Origin: Bryobacterales bacterium | GTDB lineage: Bacteria; Acidobacteriota; Terriglobia; Bryobacterales; UBA6623 | Assembly: GCA_028819575.1 (NCBI GenBank) | Contig: JAPPLB010000195.1 | Coordinates: 1-51,046 of the forward strand | Direction of reading: 5' to 3' | Length of the DNA: 51,046 bases | In this document: piece after piece, positions 16,376-25,476 of the stretch | Layout of the letters: each line of letters opens with the position of its first letter | Numbering within the stretch: position 1 is the first letter of the stretch | Position numbers and translations under genes: made by a program | The notes under the pieces: model-generated | Told to the model about the DNA's origin: nothing | The model's input: only the letters and a program-made list of their open reading frames with translations | Database searches by the model: none

Positions 16376-16932
16376 CATGGATTCCCCCTTGCCACATACA
16401 AGGTGGTGGTGAGATACGCAGGCTCAACGCAGTTGAGGAACCTTGCGGAAAGGATGAGCGATTCTGGGACGACCTTGAACATCTGGACGAGCACTTTCTC
16501 TTGGGTGCACGCGGAGAAGCTAGAAAGCTCGATCAAGTGACGTGTCGTTTTCTATTGTGGTCGTCACCACTTTCTTTACGAATCTGCCCCTTGTCGCAAC
16601 TCCTGCGGTGATCAGTAACCTGTGGCGGTGTTTTCACGGCCGAAGCCGATACGTGAACATTGCAATAATGAAGCTGAAAGCGGGGCTGGCCAGGCTGCTC
16701 TTGGCAAGCTTCAAGAGCTTGTGCGAGGACATGTGAAGCATGGAACACCTGTTGGATTCGCCAGGCACCGCATGGCGCGGTTGGAAGGCGTGTGCGATGG
16801 TATACGCGAGGCATTGTTCGGACTAGCCGCAAGCGGGTGGGATAATAGTGATTTTCAATCAATCGAAATGGGAAATTTGTTGTCTGTTTGAGAAGTGGCT
16901 TAGCAGTACCAAGTTTCTACGGAGGTAGATCT
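16376..16932. other. Gap of about 560 bases with no convincing gene
   Basis: Short open frames exist on both strands but none has a ribosome-binding site or recognisable motif. A segment at 16401-16425 (GGTGGTGAGATACGCAGGCT) resembles the right end of the MITE-like family and may be a decayed copy. I looked for a selC-type tRNA here because selB is adjacent and found none. Confidence 0.5.
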
Positions 16933-17418
16933 GTGAATATTCGAACAGCGACACTACTTGCAACATTCACGTTTCTGAGCTTGGGAGGATGCCTGGAGGC
17001 CCCCGAACCTGTTGCCGAACCAGTAGCCGAGCCACCTGCGCCTGTGGAGCCGGAACCGGAACCCGAGCCGCCACCGGAACCTGATCCGGAACCGGAGGAA
17101 AGTCCGACGACAAGCACACCCGGCCCTATCCGATGGGCCGGTTCCAAGGGTAATGGTTGGATTATGATTCGTGGTTTGGACGACGGAACCTACGAGAATT
17201 ATTACCCTTCCGTCGTAAAGGACGTACAGATGGCCCTACAAGACCAGGGACTTTACAACGGTCCGATTTCAGGCGTGCTGGATGACATGACGGTGAACGC
17301 ACTGGGGGAATTTCAGAAGGCCAACAACCTGCATGTTTCCGGCATGCCCACACCAAGAACGCGTGGAGCGTTGAAGAATCCGCCTCAGGCCGACAGCCAG
17401 CAAAATGGAGATGGATAG
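16933..17418 (+). CDS. Proline/glutamate-rich lipoprotein with a peptidoglycan-binding domain
   Basis: This 161-residue protein starts at GTG 16933, set by a GGAGG Shine-Dalgarno at 16921-16925. A signal peptide ends in the lipobox LGGC, predicting lipid anchoring at Cys20. A Pro/Glu-rich spacer (about 22-55, with EPEPEPEPPPEPDPEPEE) follows. The C-terminal part is a PG_binding_1-type domain, from about VKDVQMALQDQGLYNG to GMPTPRTRGAL. Such proteins tether or sense the cell wall from a membrane anchor. The rigid acidic spacer presumably spans part of the periplasm. No enzymatic domain is present and the neighbours do not point to a specific pathway. Confidence 0.82.
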   Translation: MNIRTATLLATFTFLSLGGCLEAPEPVAEPVAEPPAPVEPEPEPEPPPEPDPEPEESPTTSTPGPIRWAGSKGNGWIMIRGLDDGTYENYYPSVVKDVQMALQDQGLYNGPISGVLDDMTVNALGEFQKANNLHVSGMPTPRTRGALKNPPQADSQQNGDG

Positions 17419-17785
17419 TTCCCCATTCAGCGGAGAACGGCCATTCGGCGCGAGCTGTTCGGTCAGCTTCAGAGACCGAGACTTACAGCGTTCAGCATGC
17501 CGTGAACGGTGTTTTCCAGGGGTATGGCAATTACGCCCCCTATCAAGCATGCGAAGAATGAAACGGCATTGACGATTCGTTGTTTGTTGCTGATGGCGCT
17601 GGAACAAGACTGAGCACTTTAGAATCTCGTCGCAGAAGCGCCACTACATGCAAGTCGATCAACTGGAATCAGTTGGTCTCGGCAAGTGAAGCCAAACGAT
17701 TCCGGACTTCATGGTGCGGCCGTTGGGGGTTCAGGAGGTTTTCATCGAGATTGCTTCCGACATAGACATAGGTGCTCCCAGAACC
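17419..17785. other. Gap of about 370 bases, nothing definite
   Basis: I see no gene, tRNA or repeat copy here. The reading frame of the CocE-type gene runs open for 25 codons into this gap, but the ATG at 17786 gives the signal peptide. No strong promoter hexamers or terminator are visible. Confidence 0.4.
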
Positions 17786-19474
17786 ATGACGCCCCAACGA
17801 AACCCCGCCACCGTTCTTCTAGCGATTTTCCTCGCAACCTGCTCGCCGAGTTCTATCGAGACGGACACCCTTGATCGCGGTTCCGTCACCGAGGAGCACG
17901 TCATGATCCCGATGCGCGACGGCGTGCGCCTCTCCGCGTATCTTTACTTCCCTGAAGGGAAAGGCCCCTGGCCGGTGTTGTATGAACAGCGATACGCCGA
18001 TCTCCGCGCCGACCGCACCCGCCGGATTCTTGCCGAACTAGCCTCGCATGGTTACGTGGTCTGCGCCCAGAACTTTCGGGGCGCACACCTTTCCGAAGGC
18101 GTCTGGGACGGTTACCGCTCGCTCGGGTGGGGCGCTCTGCAGGATGGCTATGACACCGTCGAATGGCTTGCCGTTCAACCTTGGTCCAATGGCAAGATCG
18201 GAACGTTCGGGGCGTCGCAAGGCGGCTTTGCCCAGAACTTCCTCGCAGTCACCCAACCTCCACACCTCGTTGTGCAATACATGGTCGACACCGGACTCAG
18301 CTTGTTTCATGAGGGCTATCGGATCGGCGGGGCCACCAAACCGAATCGGTTCAAGGCCATGGATAGGAACTGCCGTGTCCCTGAGCACAACGATCGATGG
18401 CTCCATGAAACGTTCGAGCACCCTACCTACGACGAGTATTGGAGGCAGGAGGACCCCACGCTCCACTTCGACAAGATGAACGTCCCGGCATTCACCATCG
18501 GAAGCTGGTACGACTACATGAGTGTCGGATCGATCGACAGCTTCGTAGGACGACAGCATCGCGGAGGACCGAATTCGCGCGGTGTGCAGAAACTATTGCT
18601 CGGTCCGTGGCTGCACGGCCGCTACAACAAGAATTCGAAAGTAGGTGAACTGCAGTATCCGGAAAATTCCACATTCGACGTAAATGCCCACATGATCGAG
18701 TGGTTCAACCATCACCTCAAGGGTGCGGATAACAGGGTGGATCGTGAGCCTGCTGTCCGATATTACGTCATGGGCGCGGTTGGTGAACCTGGCGCTCCCG
18801 GGAATGAATGGAGGACGGCCGATGACTGGCCGATTCCTGTCAAAGAAACCCCTTACTATTTCACCCCGGCGAACGAACTGGGGCAGGGGGGCCTTGTTCT
18901 TGAGGCGCCAGTCTCCTCAGACGGCAGGACCGAGTACCGCAGTGACCCCAACAACCCGGCGCCGATCCCGACCCGTGCCTTCCCCGGCGCGCGTGATGCT
19001 CGCCTATACGAGCAACACCCCGAACCGCAGACCTTCACGACCGAGCCGCTTGCCGCTCCCGTTGAATGGACGGGCAAAGTCAAAGTAGAACTCTATATTT
19101 CGGCGAACGTGAAAGATGCGGATTACATCGTGCGGCTCAGCGACGTCTATCCAGACGGTCGCTCGATTCTCATCATGGACAAAGTCCAGCGCGCACGCTT
19201 CCGGGAAGGTTTCGATCGCGAGGTATTGATGGAACCGGACAAGGTGTACAAACTCGCTTTCGACATTCACTCGCTCAGCCAGATCTTCAACAAAGGACAC
19301 CGCATCCGCGTTACTGTCGGCAGCACGGGCGCTGAGTTCTACGAGCCCAACCCCAACACCGGCGGGCCAATGACGATCGAGCCGCCCGAGGAAATGCTCA
19401 TCGCTGAGAACGTTATTCATCACACCAAACAGTACGCTTCTCGCATCATCGCGCCCCTCATGGAAGAGCGCTAG
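17786..19474 (+). CDS. CocE/NonD-family hydrolase (X-Pro dipeptidyl-peptidase-like), exported
   Basis: This 562-residue serine hydrolase has an N-terminal signal, possibly with a lipobox (FLATC, Cys19). It has an alpha/beta-hydrolase domain with nucleophile Ser144 in GTFGASQGGF and a PepX_C jelly-roll C-terminus (about 360-560). The histidine of the triad is probably in LGPWLHGRYN. MIPMRDGVRLSAYLYFP is the family's opening strand. Members hydrolyse esters or amides, including cocaine esterase, glutaryl-7-ACA acylase and X-Pro dipeptidyl peptidase, so the substrate is unknown. ATG 17786 is preferred over 17711 because it places the hydrophobic signal at the N-terminus. Two amidohydrolase-fold genes follow within 39 bases. 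Confidence 0.9.
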   Translation: MTPQRNPATVLLAIFLATCSPSSIETDTLDRGSVTEEHVMIPMRDGVRLSAYLYFPEGKGPWPVLYEQRYADLRADRTRRILAELASHGYVVCAQNFRGAHLSEGVWDGYRSLGWGALQDGYDTVEWLAVQPWSNGKIGTFGASQGGFAQNFLAVTQPPHLVVQYMVDTGLSLFHEGYRIGGATKPNRFKAMDRNCRVPEHNDRWLHETFEHPTYDEYWRQEDPTLHFDKMNVPAFTIGSWYDYMSVGSIDSFVGRQHRGGPNSRGVQKLLLGPWLHGRYNKNSKVGELQYPENSTFDVNAHMIEWFNHHLKGADNRVDREPAVRYYVMGAVGEPGAPGNEWRTADDWPIPVKETPYYFTPANELGQGGLVLEAPVSSDGRTEYRSDPNNPAPIPTRAFPGARDARLYEQHPEPQTFTTEPLAAPVEWTGKVKVELYISANVKDADYIVRLSDVYPDGRSILIMDKVQRARFREGFDREVLMEPDKVYKLAFDIHSLSQIFNKGHRIRVTVGSTGAEFYEPNPNTGGPMTIEPPEEMLIAENVIHHTKQYASRIIAPLMEER

Positions 19475-19513
19475 TCTGCCGGCGGTGCTTCCCTTCCCGT
19501 TGCACTACTGCTG

Positions 19514-20326
19514 GTGAAACGCTTACCCTCAAACCCAGAAATGATCTGGGACCTGCACGTTCACTTCAGCAATTTCGAAGGCCGCACACCGCACGAGAAG
19601 ATGGCCAATGCCGTCAAGTTCGCCGACCGCATGGCCATCGAGCGGTTCATGCTCTACCTTGGCTTCCCTCCTCACCCTGAAGACCCGACGCCTGAGGAAT
19701 TGACGAAGATCAACAATCAGGTCTTGGAAGCCCTGCAGCATTGGCATCACCGCGCTTTCGGCTTCGTCTACCTGAATCCCAACCATCTCGAGTTCAGCCT
19801 CAAGGAGTTCGACCGCTGTGTACGTGACGGCCCCATGGTGGGAGTCAAGCTTTGGATTGCACGCAAGTGCAATACACCCGAGCTCGACCCGATCGTCGAG
19901 CGTGCCGCGTCGGTCAATGCCGTGATCTTCCAGCACACCTGGGTCAAGGTGACGGGCAACCGCCCCGGAGAGTGCACGCCGAGTGAGTTCGCCGAACTGG
20001 CCGCGCGCCATCCCGATATACCGATCATCTGTGGACACACCGGTGGCGACTGGGAACACGGCATCCGAGCGGTCAGGGCTCACAAGAATGTTTCGATCGG
20101 CATTGCGGGCTCGGATCCGACAAACGGATTCGTTGAAACCGCTGTTCGTGAACTGGGACCGCAACGCATCATTTACGGGAGCGACGCCGGCGGACGTAGT
20201 TTTGCCTCCCAACTCGCCAAGGTTCAAGGCGCGAACATCTCCGACGAAGCGAAGAAACTTATCCTCGGAGAGAACCTCAAACGCATGCTCGCGCCGATCC
20301 TCAAGCGCAAGGGGTTCGAAGCATGA
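19514..20326 (+). CDS. Amidohydrolase-2-family metal-dependent hydrolase
   Basis: This 270-residue TIM-barrel protein carries the expected metal-site residues of the Amidohydrolase_2 family. They are HxH in WDLHVHF (H15, H17), His in FQHTWVKV (H141), His in ICGHTGGD (H175) and Asp in YGSDAGG (D224). The family includes decarboxylases and lactonases acting on aromatic acids, lactones and related substrates, so the reaction cannot be named. The start is GTG 19514, 39 bases after the CocE-type gene. It shares ATGA with the next gene, whose product has the same fold, so the two may work as a pair on a product of the upstream hydrolase. Confidence 0.88.
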   Translation: MKRLPSNPEMIWDLHVHFSNFEGRTPHEKMANAVKFADRMAIERFMLYLGFPPHPEDPTPEELTKINNQVLEALQHWHHRAFGFVYLNPNHLEFSLKEFDRCVRDGPMVGVKLWIARKCNTPELDPIVERAASVNAVIFQHTWVKVTGNRPGECTPSEFAELAARHPDIPIICGHTGGDWEHGIRAVRAHKNVSIGIAGSDPTNGFVETAVRELGPQRIIYGSDAGGRSFASQLAKVQGANISDEAKKLILGENLKRMLAPILKRKGFEA

Positions 20327-21093
20327 TCATCGACACCAACGTTTATGTCTCGCGTTGGCCGTTCCGCCGCCTGCCCGGCGACGAAATACCCGAGTTGCTT
20401 GCGAAGCTGCGCTCGCACGGCGTGTCGCAGGCCTGGGCCGGGAGCTTCGACGGCGTCTTGCACGAGGATGTCGCCGCTGTCAACGAACGGCTTGCCGAAT
20501 CCTGCCGAACTCTGGGGCAGGGCTTGCTCATCCCATTCGGCACAGTGAACCCGATGCTTCCCGACTGGCAAGAAGATCTGCGGCGATGTCAAGAAAATCT
20601 CAAGATGCCCGGTATCCGTCTGCACCCGAGCTACCACGGCTATACGCTTGATGACCAGCGATTTTTTGACCTGCTGCGGCAGGCCGTCGAGAAAAAGATG
20701 GTGGTTCAGCTTGCCCTCAACATGGAAGACGAGCGGACACAACACTCGTTGGCGCGTGTCAGCGAAGTCGATACCGCGCCGATCCTCCGGCTTCTACCCA
20801 AGGTTCCGGGTTTGCGGCTCGTGATTCAGAACCGCAGGCGGAAGCCATCCGGCAAACTGCTCGGCCGGCTCAGCTACCACGGTGAAGTCTATTTCGACTT
20901 CGCCATGCTGGAGGGCGTAGGCGGAATCGCCCGGTTCATCGAGGAGGTCCCCGGAGACCGTCTCCTGTTCGGTTCACATTACCCATTGTTCTACTTCGAA
21001 TCTGCGCTGCTGAAGGTGAAAGAGTCCGAACTGAGCAAAGCACAGCGGGACGCCATCTTCAACGGAAACGCCCGTCTACTGCTCGAACCGTAG
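20323..21093 (+). CDS. Amidohydrolase-fold protein lacking the usual metal ligands
   Basis: This 256-residue protein has the Amidohydrolase_2 fold. Recognisable landmarks are MIIDTNVYVSRWPFR, PGIRLHPSYHGY, LRLVIQNRR and DRLLFGSHYPLFY. The first motif reads DTNVY instead of DxHxH (N6, Y8), the histidine strand reads VIQN, and the usual GSDYP reads GSHYP. Most metal ligands seen in the upstream paralogue are therefore replaced. It may be catalytically altered or a regulatory or structural partner; that is inference. The 4-base overlap with the upstream gene suggests coupled synthesis. Confidence 0.82.
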   Translation: MIIDTNVYVSRWPFRRLPGDEIPELLAKLRSHGVSQAWAGSFDGVLHEDVAAVNERLAESCRTLGQGLLIPFGTVNPMLPDWQEDLRRCQENLKMPGIRLHPSYHGYTLDDQRFFDLLRQAVEKKMVVQLALNMEDERTQHSLARVSEVDTAPILRLLPKVPGLRLVIQNRRRKPSGKLLGRLSYHGEVYFDFAMLEGVGGIARFIEEVPGDRLLFGSHYPLFYFESALLKVKESELSKAQRDAIFNGNARLLLEP

Positions 21094-21162
21094 AACCCCG
21101 CGTGCTAACGCGCCGTAATGCCGCTTGGGATCGTCCTCACCCAGGAACGTTTCGCTTCCGCC

Positions 21163-22806
21163 TTATCGCCGTGGGGTTTCAGGAGATGGCTTGTGATTTC
21201 CCACTGCCGTGGTTGTTGAGGTCGGATCGGTTTCGTTGGCCAGCGTCATTGGCGGAGTAGTCACAATGACTTCCGCCACGCGGTCGATGAGACGCCTGAC
21301 GTAGGAGTTGGGGGCGCTGGAGTTGTTGACGTAGATTGCGAAGGCCAAGTCGCGTTCGTCCTGTGTGCGGGCGTAGCCCGAAAGGGCGGTCACTCCACTA
21401 AGAGTGCCCGTCTTGGCCTGGATCTTTCCGCGCACGGGTCCGCGAGAGAAGCGCCAATCGAGAGTTCCATCTTCGCCGGCAAGGGCGAGGGTCGAGCGAT
21501 AGAGTTCGCCGTGCAGCGAGCCCGCCATGTGGGCAAGCAACCGAACCGTGGCCTCGGGGCTGATCAGGTTGTGCCGGGATAGCCCGGAAGCATCGCGCAG
21601 GCGAAACTGCCAATTCTTGATCCCTGCTTCCAGGAGGAAAGATTTCATCTCTTCGAGGCCTGCTTCGAAACTGCCCACGCCACGGCGGACATAGCCGACC
21701 TCTCTCAGCAGCATCTCGGCGTGAAGATTCTGGCTGACCTTGTTGATGATCGGGAGGTTCGCAGCGAGCGGCATAGACTGAATCATCGCTAGTCCACTCG
21801 ACGGCTCATATTCCCGGCGTGTTCCGCCTTTGAGATCGGGGACTTCGTGAGGCCGTCGATGGCGGGCACGGGTCTCACCGGAGATCTCGACGCCAAGTGC
21901 TTCGAGGCGTTCCCGAATGGCCATGGCGGCGAACAGCGCCGGGTTGTCGACCGCCACTTCGATGCTGCGGCCACGGGAGCGGATGGAAATCTGACCCCAG
22001 AGCATCAACTTGTTCGAACCGGGCTGTCTACCGAGATCCAGCCTTTGGGCGACAGTTCGAGTCAGCATCGTGCGGGTGCGGTTCAAGAACCTGAAGTAGG
22101 GCACATCGGGTTTGAACGCAACCCGTGCGGGACGGCCGGCGGCTCGACCCGGCAAGACGAGCATCGTAACGACATTGTCATTGAAGGCGAGCGCGCTGAC
22201 TGGGGCGCCGTAGCCCCATTTGGGATCGTCGACGGACCACCCAGTGGCGTAGGGCTGGCGGACATAGCGGGTATCGTCGCCGATGATGGCTCCTTCAACG
22301 CGCCGCAGGCCCGATTGCACCGCCTGGTCCGCAAGTTCGGAAAGAGGGAGCAGCAGATCCCGTTGGAAGTTTTGCCGCCGATTGTAGGGAAGAATGCGTG
22401 CGGAAAGATTAGGGTCCCCGCCACCAAGCAGGACCAGATCACCATGCAAGACACCGTCGTCGTCCAGTTCCGCTTCACTGACGAGCATTGTGGTATAGCG
22501 ATGATCGGGACCAAGCCGCGATAGGGCAAGAGCCGTCGATAGAAGCTTCTGGTTCGACGCAGGAACGAAGAGCTTCCGGGAGTTCCGTTCGTACAGGACT
22601 TGTTTGCTCGCCAGATCGACGATATGAATCCCCCAGAAGGAACGGAGGGCAGTGCGGCTCTCAAGGATCTCATCGACAGCCTCCGGAAGGGTGAATGGGG
22701 AAGCCTCGGTGGAGTCCAGACGTGGGGCCGTGAACCACAACCAGACCAGGGCGGCGCATGCATAGCGGAACAACCGCTTGTGTCGCAAGTGTGTTCTGGC
22801 TGTCAA
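21163..22806 (-). CDS. dacB: D-alanyl-D-alanine carboxypeptidase/endopeptidase (PBP4, peptidase S13)
   Basis: PBP4-type enzymes trim or cleave peptidoglycan cross-links in the periplasm. The 547-residue product has an N-terminal hydrophobic signal (about 12-28). The active-site SxxK is SNQK (S84-K87), the second motif is SGLSRHN and the third is KTGTLSG. The large inserted domain between the first two motifs, with VVLLGGGDPNLS-like sequence, is typical of class S13. The start given is TTG 22806; an AAGG lies only one base before it, and TTG 22788 is an alternative. It stands alone on this strand, 122 bases downstream of hemB. Confidence 0.92.
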   Translation of the reverse strand: MTARTHLRHKRLFRYACAALVWLWFTAPRLDSTEASPFTLPEAVDEILESRTALRSFWGIHIVDLASKQVLYERNSRKLFVPASNQKLLSTALALSRLGPDHRYTTMLVSEAELDDDGVLHGDLVLLGGGDPNLSARILPYNRRQNFQRDLLLPLSELADQAVQSGLRRVEGAIIGDDTRYVRQPYATGWSVDDPKWGYGAPVSALAFNDNVVTMLVLPGRAAGRPARVAFKPDVPYFRFLNRTRTMLTRTVAQRLDLGRQPGSNKLMLWGQISIRSRGRSIEVAVDNPALFAAMAIRERLEALGVEISGETRARHRRPHEVPDLKGGTRREYEPSSGLAMIQSMPLAANLPIINKVSQNLHAEMLLREVGYVRRGVGSFEAGLEEMKSFLLEAGIKNWQFRLRDASGLSRHNLISPEATVRLLAHMAGSLHGELYRSTLALAGEDGTLDWRFSRGPVRGKIQAKTGTLSGVTALSGYARTQDERDLAFAIYVNNSSAPNSYVRRLIDRVAEVIVTTPPMTLANETDPTSTTTAVGNHKPSPETPRR

Positions 22807-22928
22807 CCTTTTTTATCCTGATCTCCTGGCCGATTTGGTGACTTCACGGTTCCTTGAAAAGCAACGGTCGTTGAAAAGACTTGTCCTCGTTCCAAAACAG
22901 GAGGACAGGGACGTCCAACGGAACGCGT

Positions 22929-23897
22929 TCATAAACGGCTCGCCATGGTCTTGGCAAAATAGGTGAGGATCAAGTCAGCACCAGCGCGCTTGATGGATGT
23001 TAGGGATTCGGTCATGGCTCGGTCCAGGTCGAGCCAGCCGTTGCGGGCGGCAGCGACGATCATCGAGTACTCGCCGCTGACCTGATAGGCCGCGATGGGC
23101 AGATCGAACTCCTGCTTCGCGCGAAATACGACGTCGAGATAGGGCATTGCCGGCTTGACCATGATGATGTCGGCGCCTTCGTCGATGTCCAATTGGATCT
23201 CGCGCATTGCCTCGCGCTGGTTGGCCGGATCCATCTGATAGGATCGCCTGTCACCGAACTGGGGCGCGGATTCGGCGGCTTCGCGAAACGGCCCGTAGAA
23301 AATGGATGCGTACTTGGCAGCGTAGGAAAGGATTGGTAATTTCTCAAAGCCGCTGTCGTCGAGAGCGATACGGATCGCCTCAATGCGGCCGTCCATCATG
23401 TCGGACGGCGCAATTACATCAGCCCCGGCTCGGGCCTGTGACACCGCCGTTTGGGCGAGCAGATCAAGGGTCGCGTCGTTGTCGACATCTCCATCGACAA
23501 CATGACCGCAGTGTCCGTGACTGGTGTATTCGCAAAGGCAAGTGTCGGCGATGACAAGTAGGTCGTCAACTTCCTGCTTAACGGCACGGATCGCCCTCTG
23601 GACGATGCCGTCGGCATCGTAGGCTCCGGACCCTTCAGGGTCTTTGGATTCGGGCAGGCCAAAGAGGATAATGCCGGCGACCCCCAGCGATTCGGCCTCT
23701 TTAGCTTCCACCACAAGCTGATCGACGGACAATTGGTAGTTGCCCGGCATGGAGCTGATCTCTCGGCGCACGCCGTTGCCAGGGCAGACGAACAGTGGAT
23801 AGATAAAGTCACGCGGGGAAAGCCGTGTCTCTTGGACAGCCTTTCGAAGCGCTTGGCTCGCCCGTAACCGTCTCGGACGCACCGTCGGAAAACCCAT
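22929..23897 (-). CDS. hemB: Delta-aminolevulinic acid dehydratase (porphobilinogen synthase)
   Basis: HemB condenses two 5-aminolevulinate molecules into porphobilinogen for tetrapyrrole synthesis. The 322-residue sequence has the two active-site lysines, in [14 protein letters not shown] (K195) and [11 protein letters not shown] (K248, Schiff base). It also has the three-cysteine zinc site [14 protein letters not shown] (C120, C122, C130), so it is the zinc-dependent type. Length is standard. It is monocistronic in this window and divergent from glgC, with a 290-base gap. TAGAAT hexamers lie just before the ATG. Confidence 0.97.
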   Translation of the reverse strand: MGFPTVRPRRLRASQALRKAVQETRLSPRDFIYPLFVCPGNGVRREISSMPGNYQLSVDQLVVEAKEAESLGVAGIILFGLPESKDPEGSGAYDADGIVQRAIRAVKQEVDDLLVIADTCLCEYTSHGHCGHVVDGDVDNDATLDLLAQTAVSQARAGADVIAPSDMMDGRIEAIRIALDDSGFEKLPILSYAAKYASIFYGPFREAAESAPQFGDRRSYQMDPANQREAMREIQLDIDEGADIIMVKPAMPYLDVVFRAKQEFDLPIAAYQVSGEYSMIVAAARNGWLDLDRAMTESLTSIKRAGADLILTYFAKTMASRL

Positions 23898-23903
23898 GAT
23901 TCT

Positions 23904-23909
23904 ATTCTA
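23904..23909 (-). promoter_or_regulatory. -10-like TAGAAT six bases before hemB
   Basis: On the minus strand TAGAAT ends 6 bases before the hemB ATG (23897), and a second overlapping TAGAAT ends 1 base before it. There is no Shine-Dalgarno. This is consistent with a leaderless hemB transcript. Confidence 0.42.
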
Positions 23910-24187
23910 CGCCGGGTTGAGAAAGACCCTATGCCGGTACTGTCGATCAACGTTCTTCTGAATCCACGTGAAGATCGGCCTTCTCGTTCGTTGGGCTAGA
24001 GACGCCCCCGACCTGACCGGCAGCATCAGTTTCGTTTCCCGACTGCACTCCAGCCATGCGGCACTCTCTATCCCCACCGTCCCGTCTCCATGCTGACTGA
24101 TCGGGAAGGAAACGTGTACGCAACACGGACGAAACACGGAGATCACACGAGGCGTGACATACTAAAGTTCGGTCTCCCGTCCCCCTT

Positions 24188-25441
24188 ATGGAGCACATTC
24201 CGGTTCTCGGCATCATCCTCGCCGGTGGCAAGGGTGAACGTCTCTCTCCCCTGACCAAGCAGCGATCGAAGCCGGCTGTCCCGTTCGCGGGGAAATACCG
24301 TATCGTCGATTTCGTTCTCAGCAATTTCATCAATTCGGGGATTTATTCGATCTACGTTCTTACGCAGTTCAAGAGCCAGTCGTTGTTGCAGCATCTGAGT
24401 GACGGTTGGCAGTTTTCCAATCTGCTGAAAAACCAGTTCATCATTCCGGTTCCGGCGCAGATGCGGAAGGGCGAACAGTGGTATCAGGGAACTTCGGACG
24501 CAATCTTTCAAAACATCCATCTCCTGGAGTTGGCTATGCCGGAATTGGTCGCAGTATTCGGCGCGGACCATATCTACCGCATGGACGTAAGCAGCATGGT
24601 GGCCTACCACCAGGAAAAAGGCGCCGAAGGCACCGTGGCTGCGCTTCCGATTCCGATTTCGGAAGCTGTGAGATTTGGGACGATGGAGGTTGACCAGGAT
24701 TGGCGGATCTTACGTTTTCTCGAGAAGACCGACAACCCACCCGGGATTCCCGGACGTCCGGGCTGGTGTCTGGCTTCGATGGGCAACTACGTCTTCAGCG
24801 GCACAGTACTGAAAGAAGAACTCCAGCGGGATGCTGCTGACGAAAACAGTTCGCATGACTTCGGCAAAGACATTCTGCCGTGGATGACGAACAACCACGT
24901 ACTCTACGCCTACGATTTCCATTGCAACGTAGTGCCTGGGGAGGAGAAGAAGAACCGCGGCTATTGGCGCGATGTCGGCACGATCGAAGCCTACTACGAA
25001 GCCAACATGGACCTGAAGTCCGCCGAACCGGCCCTCAATCTGCACAACCTCGATTGGCCGCTCCGAACGGCTGAATACCACGTAGGCCCGACTAAATTCA
25101 TCTCTGATGCAGAAGGCCACCAGGGACAGGCGATGAGCTCAATCATTTGCGAAGGATGCATTCTCTCCGGTTGCCAGGTGATCGATTCCGTGCTGGGCCG
25201 CCGAGTGAATGTACAAAACGGGGCGAAACTGAACGAAACCGTCGTCATGGATAACTGCCGCATCGGTCCGGGAGCACAAGTACGTCGGGCGATTTTGGAT
25301 AAGAACGCTGTCATACCGGCCGGTGAGCGCATCGGATATGAACTTGCCGAAGACCGTAAAAAGTACCACGTCAGTGAGACGGGGATTGTTGTGGTCGAAG
25401 GCCGCCGCTCGAGGATCCCGCTATCACCCGTGACAATATAG
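24188..25441 (+). CDS. glgC: Glucose-1-phosphate adenylyltransferase (ADP-glucose pyrophosphorylase)
   Basis: GlgC makes ADP-glucose, the activated donor for glycogen synthesis. The 417-residue protein shows the nucleotidyltransferase loop LAGGKGERLSPLTKQRSKPA (about 12-31). It also has FAGKYRIVDFVLSN, WYQGTSDAIFQN, FGADHIYRMD and the sugar-phosphate site YWRDVGTIEAYYEAN. A left-handed beta-helix C-terminus follows (from about 300). The ATG at 24188 gives the standard N-terminus. A possible CATACT -10 at 24158-24163 would give a short leader. No glgA or glgB is adjacent. The gene converges on the DUF3604-like gene with 35 bases between the stops. Confidence 0.96.
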   Translation: MEHIPVLGIILAGGKGERLSPLTKQRSKPAVPFAGKYRIVDFVLSNFINSGIYSIYVLTQFKSQSLLQHLSDGWQFSNLLKNQFIIPVPAQMRKGEQWYQGTSDAIFQNIHLLELAMPELVAVFGADHIYRMDVSSMVAYHQEKGAEGTVAALPIPISEAVRFGTMEVDQDWRILRFLEKTDNPPGIPGRPGWCLASMGNYVFSGTVLKEELQRDAADENSSHDFGKDILPWMTNNHVLYAYDFHCNVVPGEEKKNRGYWRDVGTIEAYYEANMDLKSAEPALNLHNLDWPLRTAEYHVGPTKFISDAEGHQGQAMSSIICEGCILSGCQVIDSVLGRRVNVQNGAKLNETVVMDNCRIGPGAQVRRAILDKNAVIPAGERIGYELAEDRKKYHVSETGIVVVEGRRSRIPLSPVTI

Positions 25442-25476
25442 GGATCTCGGATTCACCCGTCTCGAAGCGCGCCTGG

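Noticed and set aside
16533-16862. Possible 109-codon gene on the minus strand
   Set aside because: No ribosome-binding site, no motif and unlike neighbouring codon usage; competing open frames on the other strand are equally long.
16376-16932. Selenocysteine tRNA (selC) after selB
   Set aside because: No long acceptor stem, TCA anticodon loop or T-loop in proper order could be found in either orientation.
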